This document shows, piece after piece, positions 1 through 9,255 of a DNA stretch of 64,000 nt. The DNA lies in the NCBI GenBank assembly GCA_944323845.1, contig CALUUA010000008.1, positions 22,991 to 86,990 on the forward strand, given 5' to 3'. The notes under the pieces were generated by a model. That model was not told the DNA's origin. It worked only from the letters and a program-made list of their open reading frames with translations, and did no database searches. Both the position numbers and the translations under genes were made by a program. Numbering within the stretch: the stretch's first letter is position 1; each line of letters starts with the position of its first letter. The stretch comes from an uncultured Bacteroidales bacterium. GTDB lineage: Bacteria > Bacteroidota > Bacteroidia > Bacteroidales > UBA932.

Positions 1-1135
<1,135 letters not shown>

Positions 1136-1338
1136 TTAATGTTTATGTTAGATTATTTAAATCAATTGTTGATTTCATCAAAATGTCATTAATATGCAGG
1201 TCTTCCATAGTGCCGTACAGGACTGGATTGCTGCGGCAATCCGCTGTCATTTAATAAAATATAAATTCCGTGCCCGTTAACGACAACAATATCATTACAA
1301 ATTTAGACAAATTTTTGAAAAACCTGTCCTATAACGGC

Positions 1339-1380
1339 AAAAAAATGGGGGATGATCCGACTTCGGAATCATCCCCCATT
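1339..1380 (-). terminator. Rho-independent terminator after fabD
   Basis: Read on the minus strand, a stem of about 17 bp with one bulged base (arms near 1344-1360 and 1363-1380, loop of 2-4 nt) is followed by a run of T (A's at 1339-1345 on the plus strand). It lies about 30 bases past the fabD stop and separates fabD from the downstream oxidoreductase. Confidence 0.88.
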
Positions 1381-1412
1381 TCGTTTTCCGGAATCTTCGG
1401 TTCCCAGAATTT

Positions 1413-2303
1413 CTAATTCAGGGCGGAAATACCTTCGATGGTAACGTCTGCTCCCGCAATCTTCTTGACAAGACCCTGAAGGACTGTCCCCGGGCCGATT
1501 TCCATGAAATATCCTGCTCCGTCCGCAAGCATGTTCTTCACTGTCTGCGTCCACTTCACAGGAGAAGTCAGCTGGGCGAGCAGGTTTTTCTTGATCGTTT
1601 CAGGATCCGTGGAAGGAAGCGCTGTCACATTCTGGTAGACAGGGCATACAGGAGTCTTGAAGACTGTCTTTTCGATACCTTCCGCCAGTTCCGCACGTGC
1701 TGGCTCCATGAGAGGGGAGTGGAAGGCTCCGCCGACCTGAAGTATAAGGGCGCGTTTCGCTCCTGCGGCCTTCATCTTCTCGCAGGCCTCGTTCACTGCC
1801 TCGATCTCTCCTGAAATGACGATCTGTCCGTCGCAGTTGTAGTTCGCAGGAACTACGACACCGGAGCATGAAGCGCATATTTCCTCTACTTTCTCAGTCG
1901 GAAGTGCGATGATGGCTGCCATCGTGGACGGCTTGATCTCGCATGCTTTCTGCATGGCCTGAGCCCTGATGGATACGAGCTTGAGAGCATCCTCGAAATC
2001 CATGGCTCCGGCAGCTGCCAGAGCGGAGAACTCTCCGAGCGAATGTCCGGCCACCATGTCAGGCTTGAAGCCGTCATAGCATTTGGCAAGCACCGTAGAG
2101 TGCAGGAAAACGGCAGGCTGTGTCACTTTCGTGGCTTTCAGCTCTTCCGGAGTGCCGTTGAACATGATGTCGGTAATCCTGAAGCCGAGAATCTCGTTTG
2201 CCTTCTCCAGCATTTCTTTTGCGCGCGCATCGGACTCGTACAGATCCTTGGCCATTCCAGGGAACTGGGAACCCTGACCGGGAAATACATAAGCCTTTTT
2301 CAT
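1413..2303 (-). CDS. fabD: Malonyl CoA-acyl carrier protein transacylase
   Basis: FabD moves the malonyl group from malonyl-CoA to acyl carrier protein, the entry step of fatty acid elongation in the cytoplasm. The 296-residue length is normal for the family. The N-terminal FPGQGSQ motif is at residues 7-13. The nucleophile serine is S88 in the GHSLG motif, the carboxylate-binding arginine is R113, and the catalytic histidine is H195 in GAFHSPLM, so the active site is complete. The gene starts 24 bases after the 3' end of tRNA-Arg on the same strand and has no evident promoter of its own, so it is probably co-transcribed with the tRNA. A strong terminator follows. Confidence 0.97.
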   Translation of the reverse strand: MKKAYVFPGQGSQFPGMAKDLYESDARAKEMLEKANEILGFRITDIMFNGTPEELKATKVTQPAVFLHSTVLAKCYDGFKPDMVAGHSLGEFSALAAAGAMDFEDALKLVSIRAQAMQKACEIKPSTMAAIIALPTEKVEEICASCSGVVVPANYNCDGQIVISGEIEAVNEACEKMKAAGAKRALILQVGGAFHSPLMEPARAELAEGIEKTVFKTPVCPVYQNVTALPSTDPETIKKNLLAQLTSPVKWTQTVKNMLADGAGYFMEIGPGTVLQGLVKKIAGADVTIEGISALN

Positions 2304-2327
2304 AACTTCTTCGCTTTCAATTATCTG

Positions 2328-2399
2328 TACCCCCGTGGGGAATCGAACCCCAACCGTCAGAACCGGAATCTGAAATTCTATCCATTAAACTACGGAGGC
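2328..2399 (-). tRNA. tRNA-Arg (anticodon CCG)
   Basis: On the minus strand a 72-base cloverleaf can be drawn. The acceptor stem pairs GCCTCCG with CGGGGGT (two G-U pairs) and the discriminator base is A. The anticodon stem is TCAGA/TCTGA with loop TTCCGGT, giving anticodon CCG, which reads the arginine codon CGG. The T arm contains GGTTCGATTCC. CCA is not encoded. It sits just upstream of fabD. Confidence 0.93.
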
Positions 2400-2410
2400 G
2401 AAACGGACTG

Positions 2411-2418
2411 CAAATATA
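2411..2418 (-). promoter_or_regulatory. -7 element for tRNA-Arg/fabD
   Basis: TATATTTG on the minus strand matches the Bacteroidota -7 consensus TAnnTTTG and lies 12 bases before the tRNA 5' end, a good start distance for a tRNA. No clear -33 box is seen, only a TTCTG near 2436-2440. Confidence 0.6.
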
Positions 2419-2475
2419 ACAAATTTCGTAAAAAACAGAACTATTTTAGAATTTGCATATGCAGCCTTCCGCAGA

Positions 2476-4821
2476 TCATTTGCACCATCTGTCGAGCCAG
2501 CCGAAATATTCCCGGTGCCAGAAAAGGGCGTTCTGCGGCTTGAGTATCCAGTGATTTTCGTCAGGGAATATGATCAGGCGTGAAGGGACGCCCATCATCT
2601 GCGCGGCATTGAACGCTGCCATGCCCTCATCGGCAGGCACCCTGAAATCCATGCCTCCATGCGTAACCAGAAGCGGTGTATGCCAGTTCGTCACGAACTT
2701 GTGAGGAGAATTGGCATAATGCCTCTTCGCTGCAGGGACGTTGCTCCAAGGCGAACCGCCCTGTCTTATGCCTCCGAAAGTCTCTCCGTCTCCGGCCGGC
2801 CCGACAGGAGAGTCGGCCGTGCCTACTTCGGGAGCTATTTCGGCCTCATGAAGCCCTCCGTTGTCCCAGTTCGGGAACCACATTTCTTCGGTAGTCATAT
2901 ACATGTGCTCTTCGTTGAATATGCCCGCATGAGCCACGAACGCATCGAAGACATCCCCGTGCACTCCGCAGAGATAGTACACCGAATATCCTCCGTAGCT
3001 TGCCCCGCATGCCGCCATTTTCCCGATGTATTTCTCCGCCTTGAGAGCCTTTGCAGCCGATATGTAATCCTGTATGTTCAGACCGCAATAATCTCCGGAA
3101 ATCTGCTCTGTCCATTCCTGTCCGAACGCAGTGGTGCCTCTCCTGTTCGGAAGCACGACCACATAACCCTGCGAAGCCATCAGCCTGTAGTTCCATCTGT
3201 ATGACCAGCCCTGGCTCAATGTGCCCTGAGGGCCTCCGAGACATATGAGAATGGACGGATACACCTTCGTCTCATCGAAATCAGGCGGATATATCACCCA
3301 AGTCAGCATATCTTTTCCGTCCACCGTCCTGATATGTCTGGCCTCGGTTTTAGTCTGGACCAGCTGTTCCAGAATCTCCGTATTTTCGGAAGTCACTTTT
3401 CTTACGGAAACAGTATCTGCAGCCACATCCACCGCTGCCAGTTCGGTAGGAAAGTCCATGCTGCACCAGCTCGTCAGAAGCGTCGTGCCTTTATCCGAGC
3501 CGATAACCGCAAAAGGAGAGTCGAAATCATACCACAGATCATCGCCTGTAATCCGGGTTATTTTGCCGTCACCGGCAATGTCGGCGGCGAAGATTCCCTG
3601 CAGGCCTTCGGCCAATGCGTTGAAATAAATCTTCCGGGATGACGGATCCCAGACAGGGCCTGCCGCATTGTACTTGAATCCGGCCGTAAGATCACGGACG
3701 CAGCCGATGACCGGAAGTCTCGTATCCGGCTTGCCGTCCGGGGCTTTCCACCCTATTTCAGCGACCATCAGCCTCTGTTTGTCAGCCTCGTATCCGTCCC
3801 TTTCCATGCTCAGCCAGGACAACTTGCCGCCGTCCGGCGACCAGACAGGGCATGTGTCGTAACCTCCGCCGGAAACTATACGGGTGCATTCGCCTGTCGC
3901 CACATCATAGAGGTAGATATCCGAATCAGTCGAAAACGCGTAACGTTTTCCTGTCAGCTTCTTGCAGGAATAAGCTATGGTCCGGCTGTCCGGGCTCCAG
4001 TCCAGCTGCTCCATGCCTCCGAAAGGTTCTGACGGGAGTTCGTACAGTTCTTTTTCGGATGCCAGTATGTCTGTGGAGTTCGCTGGAGTCAGGTTTTTCG
4101 GCTTGGCGGATCTTATATTTACCTTCGCTATGAATGTATGCGGGATGTCGAGCACCCAGTGATCCCAATGCCTGTACATCAGATCGTCAGTGGCTATCGC
4201 ATCGGCCAGTCCCAGATCAGGATACAGGTCGCCCGGCTTTCTGACATGGCTTTTTACCGTACTTACATACATTACCATGGTCTGGTCGGGAGAGAGCTTG
4301 AAACCGCTGACTCCGGCAGGAATGTCGGAGAGCTGGATCTCCCTGCGCAGCGACCACCCGGTGCGTCCTTTCCTGATATCCGCCGTCCATATCTGGCCTC
4401 CTTTGATATACATGATTTTCTTTCCGGAATCGCACCAGCGGGCGTTGCTTATGCTTTGTCCGCTTGCCGTGAGCTGCTGTCTGTCCGTGCCGTCCGCGTT
4501 GCATATATACAGGTTCGCACAGGACTTGTTCTCTTCCACGGAAGTGTACGAGACATTATATAGAATGTGTCTGTTGTCCGGCGATATCTGCGGATCGGAC
4601 ACCTTGCCGAATGCCAGCAGGACTTCCGGAGTCATCTTGCCGTCCGTTATTACGGGATCGGTCTTGGCGATATAGCCGGCTTCTGTTTTCCCTGTCATGA
4701 TATCATAACTCCTTTTCACCAGGAAAGTCACGGCGTAGACGATGCAGCAGATTCCTGCTATCCATGTTACTGCCTGAAAGAAATTTCTCAGTCTGTCCTT
4801 GTCTTTTCTCGATGTTGTCAT
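2476..4821 (-). CDS. S9 family peptidase (dipeptidyl peptidase/prolyl oligopeptidase type)
   Basis: A 781-residue serine peptidase of the alpha/beta-hydrolase S9 family, expected to cleave short peptides in the periplasm or at the membrane. Residues 15-35 form a single hydrophobic segment that could anchor the protein or serve as an uncleaved signal. Residues about 60-490 look like the beta-propeller, with repeated PD motifs of the WSPDG type. The C-terminal catalytic domain has S608 in GASYGG, D725 in GGMDFRVP and H757 in ENHW, a complete triad. Odd: about 45 Gly/Pro/Asp-rich residues between the NWDNGG block and the HYANSPHKFV block are longer than I expect for the family. The WYL regulator gene ends 12 bases upstream, so the two may share a transcript. 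Confidence 0.9.
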   Translation of the reverse strand: MTTSRKDKDRLRNFFQAVTWIAGICCIVYAVTFLVKRSYDIMTGKTEAGYIAKTDPVITDGKMTPEVLLAFGKVSDPQISPDNRHILYNVSYTSVEENKSCANLYICNADGTDRQQLTASGQSISNARWCDSGKKIMYIKGGQIWTADIRKGRTGWSLRREIQLSDIPAGVSGFKLSPDQTMVMYVSTVKSHVRKPGDLYPDLGLADAIATDDLMYRHWDHWVLDIPHTFIAKVNIRSAKPKNLTPANSTDILASEKELYELPSEPFGGMEQLDWSPDSRTIAYSCKKLTGKRYAFSTDSDIYLYDVATGECTRIVSGGGYDTCPVWSPDGGKLSWLSMERDGYEADKQRLMVAEIGWKAPDGKPDTRLPVIGCVRDLTAGFKYNAAGPVWDPSSRKIYFNALAEGLQGIFAADIAGDGKITRITGDDLWYDFDSPFAVIGSDKGTTLLTSWCSMDFPTELAAVDVAADTVSVRKVTSENTEILEQLVQTKTEARHIRTVDGKDMLTWVIYPPDFDETKVYPSILICLGGPQGTLSQGWSYRWNYRLMASQGYVVVLPNRRGTTAFGQEWTEQISGDYCGLNIQDYISAAKALKAEKYIGKMAACGASYGGYSVYYLCGVHGDVFDAFVAHAGIFNEEHMYMTTEEMWFPNWDNGGLHEAEIAPEVGTADSPVGPAGDGETFGGIRQGGSPWSNVPAAKRHYANSPHKFVTNWHTPLLVTHGGMDFRVPADEGMAAFNAAQMMGVPSRLIIFPDENHWILKPQNALFWHREYFGWLDRWCK

Positions 4822-4833
4822 CCGTATTGTCCA

Positions 4834-5757
4834 TTAGTGTTTGCAGGCGTCCGTACCGCCGTAATAAAGCATGTTCATCTTCCCGGTCATGTCCTTCATT
4901 TCCTGTCGTATATCTTCAGGAGACAGGATCTCGATATTCGGACCGTGCCGGAGGAATTCCAGCAGAAGGCTATGGTTCGGGGATACAAATATGGAAAAAG
5001 TTGTGGATTTTTCATCCTTTTTTATGACAGTTTGTGTATGATGAAGGGGTAAGTCGCTGATATACAATCCCTCATTGCCGAAGGCCCTGAATATTATCCT
5101 TACTGCAGGACTGTCCGGCAGATATGCGCCGAAAGATGATGCGAAAAGCGTGTCTATGTCGAAATCCGACGGCACTGTGAACTGTTCCGGCAATATTTCC
5201 ATCCTGACTATCCTGTCAAGCGCATACATGCGGAGTGCTTTCTTTTCTTCTGTCCAGCCGACCAGATACCATCGCTGCGCGCTTTCCTTGATTCCGTATG
5301 GCAGAACCTTCCTTTTTTCCTCGGTTTCGCTTCCGTATTTCCTGTAATGTATCTCCACAGCGTTACCCTCCTGCATGGCCGACATGAGCGGCGCGAGGAA
5401 TTTCTTTCCCGACGGTATCTCCTCTACCGAAATCCTGCCGGACAACCTGTCTCTGGCGAGGGCAAGCATGTTGTTCACGGTAAAGGTGTCGATAAGCCAT
5501 GCGATGCCTGTGTCCCTGTCGGAAATCTCTCCGCTGTTCCGGATGAAGTATCTGTTTGTACTCCGGTTGCATTCGATCTCTATGCCGAAAACTTCGGCGA
5601 CGGCTTCCCTGTGATTATTGAATGACCTCCGGGCATAGCGGGAACCGAACTTGCGTTCCCATGCCTTGCCCAATTCTTCCAGATTCAGCCCTCTGTCGCC
5701 GGCGGTGATGAATTTCTGTATAAGCCAAATGTATTTGTCTAACAGTTCGGTAACCAT
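4834..5757 (-). CDS. WYL domain transcriptional regulator
   Basis: A 307-residue regulator. The N-terminal about 90 residues are a predicted helical, probably DNA-binding region. The WYL domain follows: the RWYLVGW motif gives the family its name, and the preceding VEIHYRKYGS and following RMYALDRI blocks fit. WYL proteins bind nucleic acid or small ligands and often control neighbouring genes. An in-frame ATG 14 codons upstream (5799) exists, but the -7 element at 5779-5786 would then lie inside the coding region, so I chose 5757. The gene is divergent from PUL1 and may regulate it or the S9 peptidase downstream; this is inference. Confidence 0.85.
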   Translation of the reverse strand: MVTELLDKYIWLIQKFITAGDRGLNLEELGKAWERKFGSRYARRSFNNHREAVAEVFGIEIECNRSTNRYFIRNSGEISDRDTGIAWLIDTFTVNNMLALARDRLSGRISVEEIPSGKKFLAPLMSAMQEGNAVEIHYRKYGSETEEKRKVLPYGIKESAQRWYLVGWTEEKKALRMYALDRIVRMEILPEQFTVPSDFDIDTLFASSFGAYLPDSPAVRIIFRAFGNEGLYISDLPLHHTQTVIKKDEKSTTFSIFVSPNHSLLLEFLRHGPNIEILSPEDIRQEMKDMTGKMNMLYYGGTDACKH

Positions 5758-5778
5758 TTGCAAGCAAATTATTCTCAT

Positions 5779-5786
5779 CAAACATA
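5779..5786 (-). promoter_or_regulatory. -7 element for the WYL gene
   Basis: TATGTTTG on the minus strand matches TAnnTTTG, about 22 bases before the chosen start codon. It supports the start at 5757. The -33 box is not clear. Confidence 0.45.
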
Positions 5787-5818
5787 GAAAAAATTTCAAT
5801 AAAATTATCGCCGGACTA

Positions 5819-5850
5819 TTGGAATCTTGGAATCTTTTTGATTAAATTTG
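5819..5850 (+). promoter_or_regulatory. PUL1 promoter with tandem TTGGAATC repeat
   Basis: TAAATTTG at 5843-5850 matches the -7 consensus TAnnTTTG. A TTGG at 5819-5822 lies close to the -33 position. The octamer TTGGAATC occurs twice in tandem (5819-5826 and 5827-5834), covering the -33 area, as expected for a regulator that binds direct repeats. A CCGCGG-N8-CCGCGG hairpin follows in the leader at 5874-5893. Promoter is likely; a regulator for the repeat is inference. Confidence 0.5.
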
Positions 5851-5941
5851 TAACTGTGTACGAACACAAAAAGCCGCGGAACAATGGCCGCGGGTATTGG
5901 AAACCACTTGGAACGGAACACGAACTAATTACTTATGTCAG

Positions 5942-7352
5942 ATGAAAACTTTTGATTGTCTGAACATTGCACTTGCTGCAATCTTGATTTTCTGGGGGGG
6001 GGGGATTTCTAACCTCCTGTGAAACCATCTATGAGGCTGAGCCCGGAGAGGTGCCGCCCAGATATGATGAAAAACCGGACGACGACCCGGATTCCGAACT
6101 TCCTGCCGCAGGTTACGAGGAACTGTCATTCAGCCTTTCCGCACCGGTGACCGGTATTCCGACCGGAGGTTCCGCTACATTTTCCGTTTCCATTGCAGGG
6201 CTTTCTGCAGACAAGTCGCTGCCCGAAGTGACATATCAGTGGTCATCTTCCGATGATGAGGTCCTCAAAGTAATTCCTGACAAATCCACTGCCATAGTCG
6301 AAGGCCTGAAATCCGGCAAAGCCGTGCTGACAGTCAGCTGCGCGGAATATGAAAATCTCTCCGCTTCTGTCGGAATTTCCGTCATCGACCTGCAGAATCC
6401 ATATCCTTTCCTTTCTCTGTCATTGTCGTCTTCCGTACCTGACGAATTCATAACAGGTTCGGAATCTGCGGTTTCGGCCACGGTCCTGAATTATCCGGCA
6501 GGCTCTCAGTCTCCGGTGACCCTGACATGGACATCATCTGATCCGTCTGTCATGAGTGTAAGTCCGACAGAGACAGTATATGACGGTGGCTCCATGTCGG
6601 TGACGGTTTCAGCCGTCAAGCCGGGAACGGCAGTCCTGACCGTATCCTGCAACGAGTACGAAGATCTTCGGGCGACCCTTGAAATCAAAGTGGAAAACCC
6701 GGGCGAGTATAACAAGATCTATATCGATTTCGGAGACGATTATCAGAGCGCGGCTCCGTGGAACAACTGCAGCGCATTCCAGGAGTACAGTCTGAAAGAC
6801 GAACAGGGACTCGACAGCGGGGTGTCGCTGGATCTGACTCCATGGAAATCAGTCACCGACATTTTCGATTCATATTATAAGACGATGTTTGCCACCGAAG
6901 GCCCTATCACCTTCAACGGCATCGAATTCCCTCTGGAAGTCAGCAAGGATCAGCTTTATATTTACAACAAGGATGTGCCGGCATCATTCACGGTAAGCGG
7001 CCTGGACCCTGAAAAGACATACGAATTCACGACAATGTCCATACGTTTCAACGGCGCATCCAACGTCAGGGAAATGACTATTTCTGTCCAGGGACGCGGC
7101 GAAGCCATGAGCTGCGTGATCAAGCAGGGGTTGAAATGCATTACCCAGGCGGCGGCAGGAGAGGAACCGTACTGTGTGGCCGATGACTGGGACAGCATAG
7201 ATTGGGGTCGGTTCTGCAAGGTCTTTTCAGTCGTGCCTGCAGAAGACGGGACTGTGACCGTATCCATGTCAGGTACCAAAATAGGCAGTGTCCAGCAGGC
7301 GCATCTGAACGCTCTGGTCATAGCTCCAGTGAAACCTGACGGGCAGGACTGA
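5942..7352 (+). CDS. Surface lipoprotein with two Ig-like domains; frame broken at an 11-G tract
   Basis: First gene of PUL1. ATG at 5942 opens a lipoprotein signal peptide (MKTFDCLNIALAAILIFW), but after an 11-G run (5994-6004) this frame stops at 6020. The rest of the protein is in another frame, which begins FLTSCE: a perfect lipobox continuing into the mature protein. With 10 (or 13) Gs the two join into a 469-residue lipoprotein. The mature part has two BIG2-like bacterial Ig domains (about residues 60-260, each with a WSSSD/WTSSD block and a VLTVSC strand) and a C-terminal domain of about 210 residues shared with the fimbrillin-like lipoprotein downstream. A GTG at 6051 could start a shorter protein without a signal, which makes little sense. 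Either phase-variable, a recent frameshift, or a homopolymer sequencing error. Confidence 0.75.
5994..6004 (+). repeat. 11-bp homopolymeric G tract in signal peptide
   Basis: Eleven consecutive Gs fall in the signal-peptide coding part of the first PUL1 lipoprotein. Removing one base restores a continuous frame from the signal peptide into the lipobox. Tracts of this kind change length by slipped-strand mispairing and also attract sequencing errors. Confidence 0.9.
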
Positions 7353-7417
7353 CGCCCTCCGAGTCCGTGAATGCGGATATATCCACCACATTTTGACAAC
7401 ATTAAACAATATCTATC

Positions 7418-7579
7418 ATGAATAAGAACAGAATCGGCGGAGATTCTCTCTACGAGACTCCGGCATTGGACTGCATCGGTATCGCAGTCGAAGAAGGATT
7501 TGCGCAGACCGGAGAGACCGGCATTGATAACCTGCCGTTCGGAGATGCTCCGGACTATAGCGACGGAGTGACTCTCTGA
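7418..7579 (+). CDS. Small 53-residue protein of unknown function
   Basis: A short open frame beginning MNKNRIGGDSLYETPALDCI and ending PDYSDGVTL lies between two PUL1 lipoprotein genes, 65 bases after the first and 14 before the second. It is acidic and Gly/Asp-rich, with no hydrophobic segment or signal peptide. The layout (short basic start, a TPALDCI block, then an acidic tail) resembles short conserved peptides that I associate with Bacteroidales lipoprotein and fimbrillin loci, for which I know no function. The clean start, in-operon position and unrelated surrounding frames favour a real gene. I do not recognise a named family. Confidence 0.6.
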   Translation: MNKNRIGGDSLYETPALDCIGIAVEEGFAQTGETGIDNLPFGDAPDYSDGVTL

Positions 7580-7593
7580 CAAGAACAATTAAA

Positions 7594-9126
7594 ATGACTA
7601 TTGCTATGAAAAAATATTTTTTCCCGTTTGCTGCTGTCGCAGCAATGGCAATATCCTGCCAGACAAAGGATTTGGACGGAGTTCAGGAAACCTCAGGGCA
7701 GGCCTTCACCATCGAGGCGTCCATAACCGCCACGAAAACATCATATGAAGCTCCGTTTACAGTCACATGGGACGAAAACGAGACACTTTCCGTCATTGCC
7801 TGCTACTCCGACGGCACATATGATGGATATCGCTTCATAAAGGAGGAAGGCAATACTTTCACTTGTCCGGATGTCCATGACCAAGGCTCGATAACCGGAC
7901 TGAAGGTCTTCTATCCTTATTCGGAAAACATGTCGTACGCCGAAGGTTATGGTACGGAAGCTGTCATCATAGGCTCTCCGGCTTCAGGAGTCCAGACCCA
8001 GAACGGCGCGGATGATACCGGACACGTGGATGCCCCGCTTTACGGTCAGGCCGATGCTGAATCCGGAAAGGTATCGCAGGTGCAGATGCGTCATGCATCC
8101 ACCCTCTTCGAGGTGATAGTGGCGAACAATACCGGCGCCGAGCTCGATATTGAAGGAATCACCCTTTCGAACAGCGACAATGACAACATGACCGGAGCCT
8201 TTTTCCTTAATCCGGAATCGGGAGAACTGAAGCCTGATACTGAGGTTTCCGCCTCTGCAGTCCTCGAAGTGCTGAACGGCGCTGTGGCTGCCGGAGCAGG
8301 TTCGGAAGGCCGGTTCTATATCGTTTCCGCTCCGTTCGAATTGCCTGAAGGCGGTGCTTTGACAGTCACTGTGACTACAGCCGACGGTTCCGAATATGAA
8401 GTGGAGAAAGTCATTCCGGAGGCCGGACTCGGAAAATTCGAAGCAGGGAAGGTAAATCACATAAATGTTCCTGTAGGAAGCGTGCAGGAAGCTCCGGCAA
8501 GGATTTTTGTGGATTTCGGACTATGGAAGGACGGCCGTGTAAGCGAGGATCCTTGGAATAATCTTACTTCATTCGAAAACCATATCCTTGAAGACGAAAA
8601 CGGAGAAGACAGCGGAGCATCGATAAATCTTACGAACTGGACAGGGGCGAACAAGTTCGAGGAATATTATACTTCGGGATTCAAGACAGTAGACGACATC
8701 GTTTTCAACGGCATCACATTCCCGCAGTCCGCTTTCATGGACTGGCTGCTGTCGGACAAGAAGGACAAGGCTTCATTTGTCATCGAAGGTCTCGATCCTG
8801 ATGTTACATATGAAATCACCACAGCATCCATCAGGTGGAATTCCGCCAGCAATGTCAGGGAGATGTCTCTTGATATCAAAGGTTCCGGAGAGGCCCAGAA
8901 CAGCGGAATCATCCGACAGGGGCTGAAGTGCGGGACAGGGGAGTACGAGACTCCGGACGATTGGGCCTCTATAGGCTGGTCGCAGTATTTCAAGGCATTC
9001 ACTCTCAAGCCGGCAGCTGACGGGACGGTCACTGTCACCCTGAACGCTACTGAGGTAGTCACATCATCGACAGTCCAGCAGGCCCATCTGAACGCCATGG
9101 TCATCACTCCTCTTTCAGGAGAATAA
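7594..9126 (+). CDS. Fimbrillin-like lipoprotein
   Basis: A 510-residue lipoprotein. A second ATG at 7606 gives MKKYFFPFAAVAAMAISCQ, a classical signal peptide with lipobox AISC; both starts are possible and 7606 looks more typical. Residues about 30-300 resemble the fimbrillin A/Mfa-like fold: an ASITATKTSYE opening, VTWDENETLSV, GLKVFYPYS, and MRHASTLFEVIV. The last about 210 residues (from IFVDFG) repeat the C-terminal domain of the first PUL1 lipoprotein, with matching PWNN, FNGI.FP, GLDP, YE.TT.SIR.N.ASNVREM, GLKC and VQQAHLNA blocks. It probably sits on the cell surface and binds glycan or host/microbe surfaces; binding is inference. Confidence 0.82.
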   Translation: MTIAMKKYFFPFAAVAAMAISCQTKDLDGVQETSGQAFTIEASITATKTSYEAPFTVTWDENETLSVIACYSDGTYDGYRFIKEEGNTFTCPDVHDQGSITGLKVFYPYSENMSYAEGYGTEAVIIGSPASGVQTQNGADDTGHVDAPLYGQADAESGKVSQVQMRHASTLFEVIVANNTGAELDIEGITLSNSDNDNMTGAFFLNPESGELKPDTEVSASAVLEVLNGAVAAGAGSEGRFYIVSAPFELPEGGALTVTVTTADGSEYEVEKVIPEAGLGKFEAGKVNHINVPVGSVQEAPARIFVDFGLWKDGRVSEDPWNNLTSFENHILEDENGEDSGASINLTNWTGANKFEEYYTSGFKTVDDIVFNGITFPQSAFMDWLLSDKKDKASFVIEGLDPDVTYEITTASIRWNSASNVREMSLDIKGSGEAQNSGIIRQGLKCGTGEYETPDDWASIGWSQYFKAFTLKPAADGTVTVTLNATEVVTSSTVQQAHLNAMVITPLSGE

Positions 9127-9255
9127 CCGTTCTTCAACATACTGCTCTTCAGGGAGGATTGCTGGAAAGGAGTGATTTCGGACATGAGCCGGAAAATACC
9201 CTTCCAGCCGCCCTCTCCTGCGGGAGCTTTGTCATACAGAAAAAGACACCATAAG

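Noticed and set aside
1298..1305. TAAATTTG as the oxidoreductase promoter (minus strand)
   Set aside because: The -7 fits but there is no -33 box and the leader would be about 170 bases; chance match is likely in this AT-rich stretch.
2043..2543. A 166-codon open frame on the plus strand
   Set aside because: It crosses fabD, the tRNA-Arg gene and the S9 peptidase on the opposite strand; it cannot be a real protein gene.
5874..5893. CCGCGG-N8-CCGCGG as a terminator on the minus strand
   Set aside because: A short T run follows on the minus strand, but no minus-strand gene lies upstream of it; it is kept only as a leader hairpin of PUL1.
6051..7352. A shorter protein from the GTG at 6051
   Set aside because: It would lack a signal peptide although the sequence just upstream in the same frame encodes a perfect lipobox; the frameshift explanation is better.
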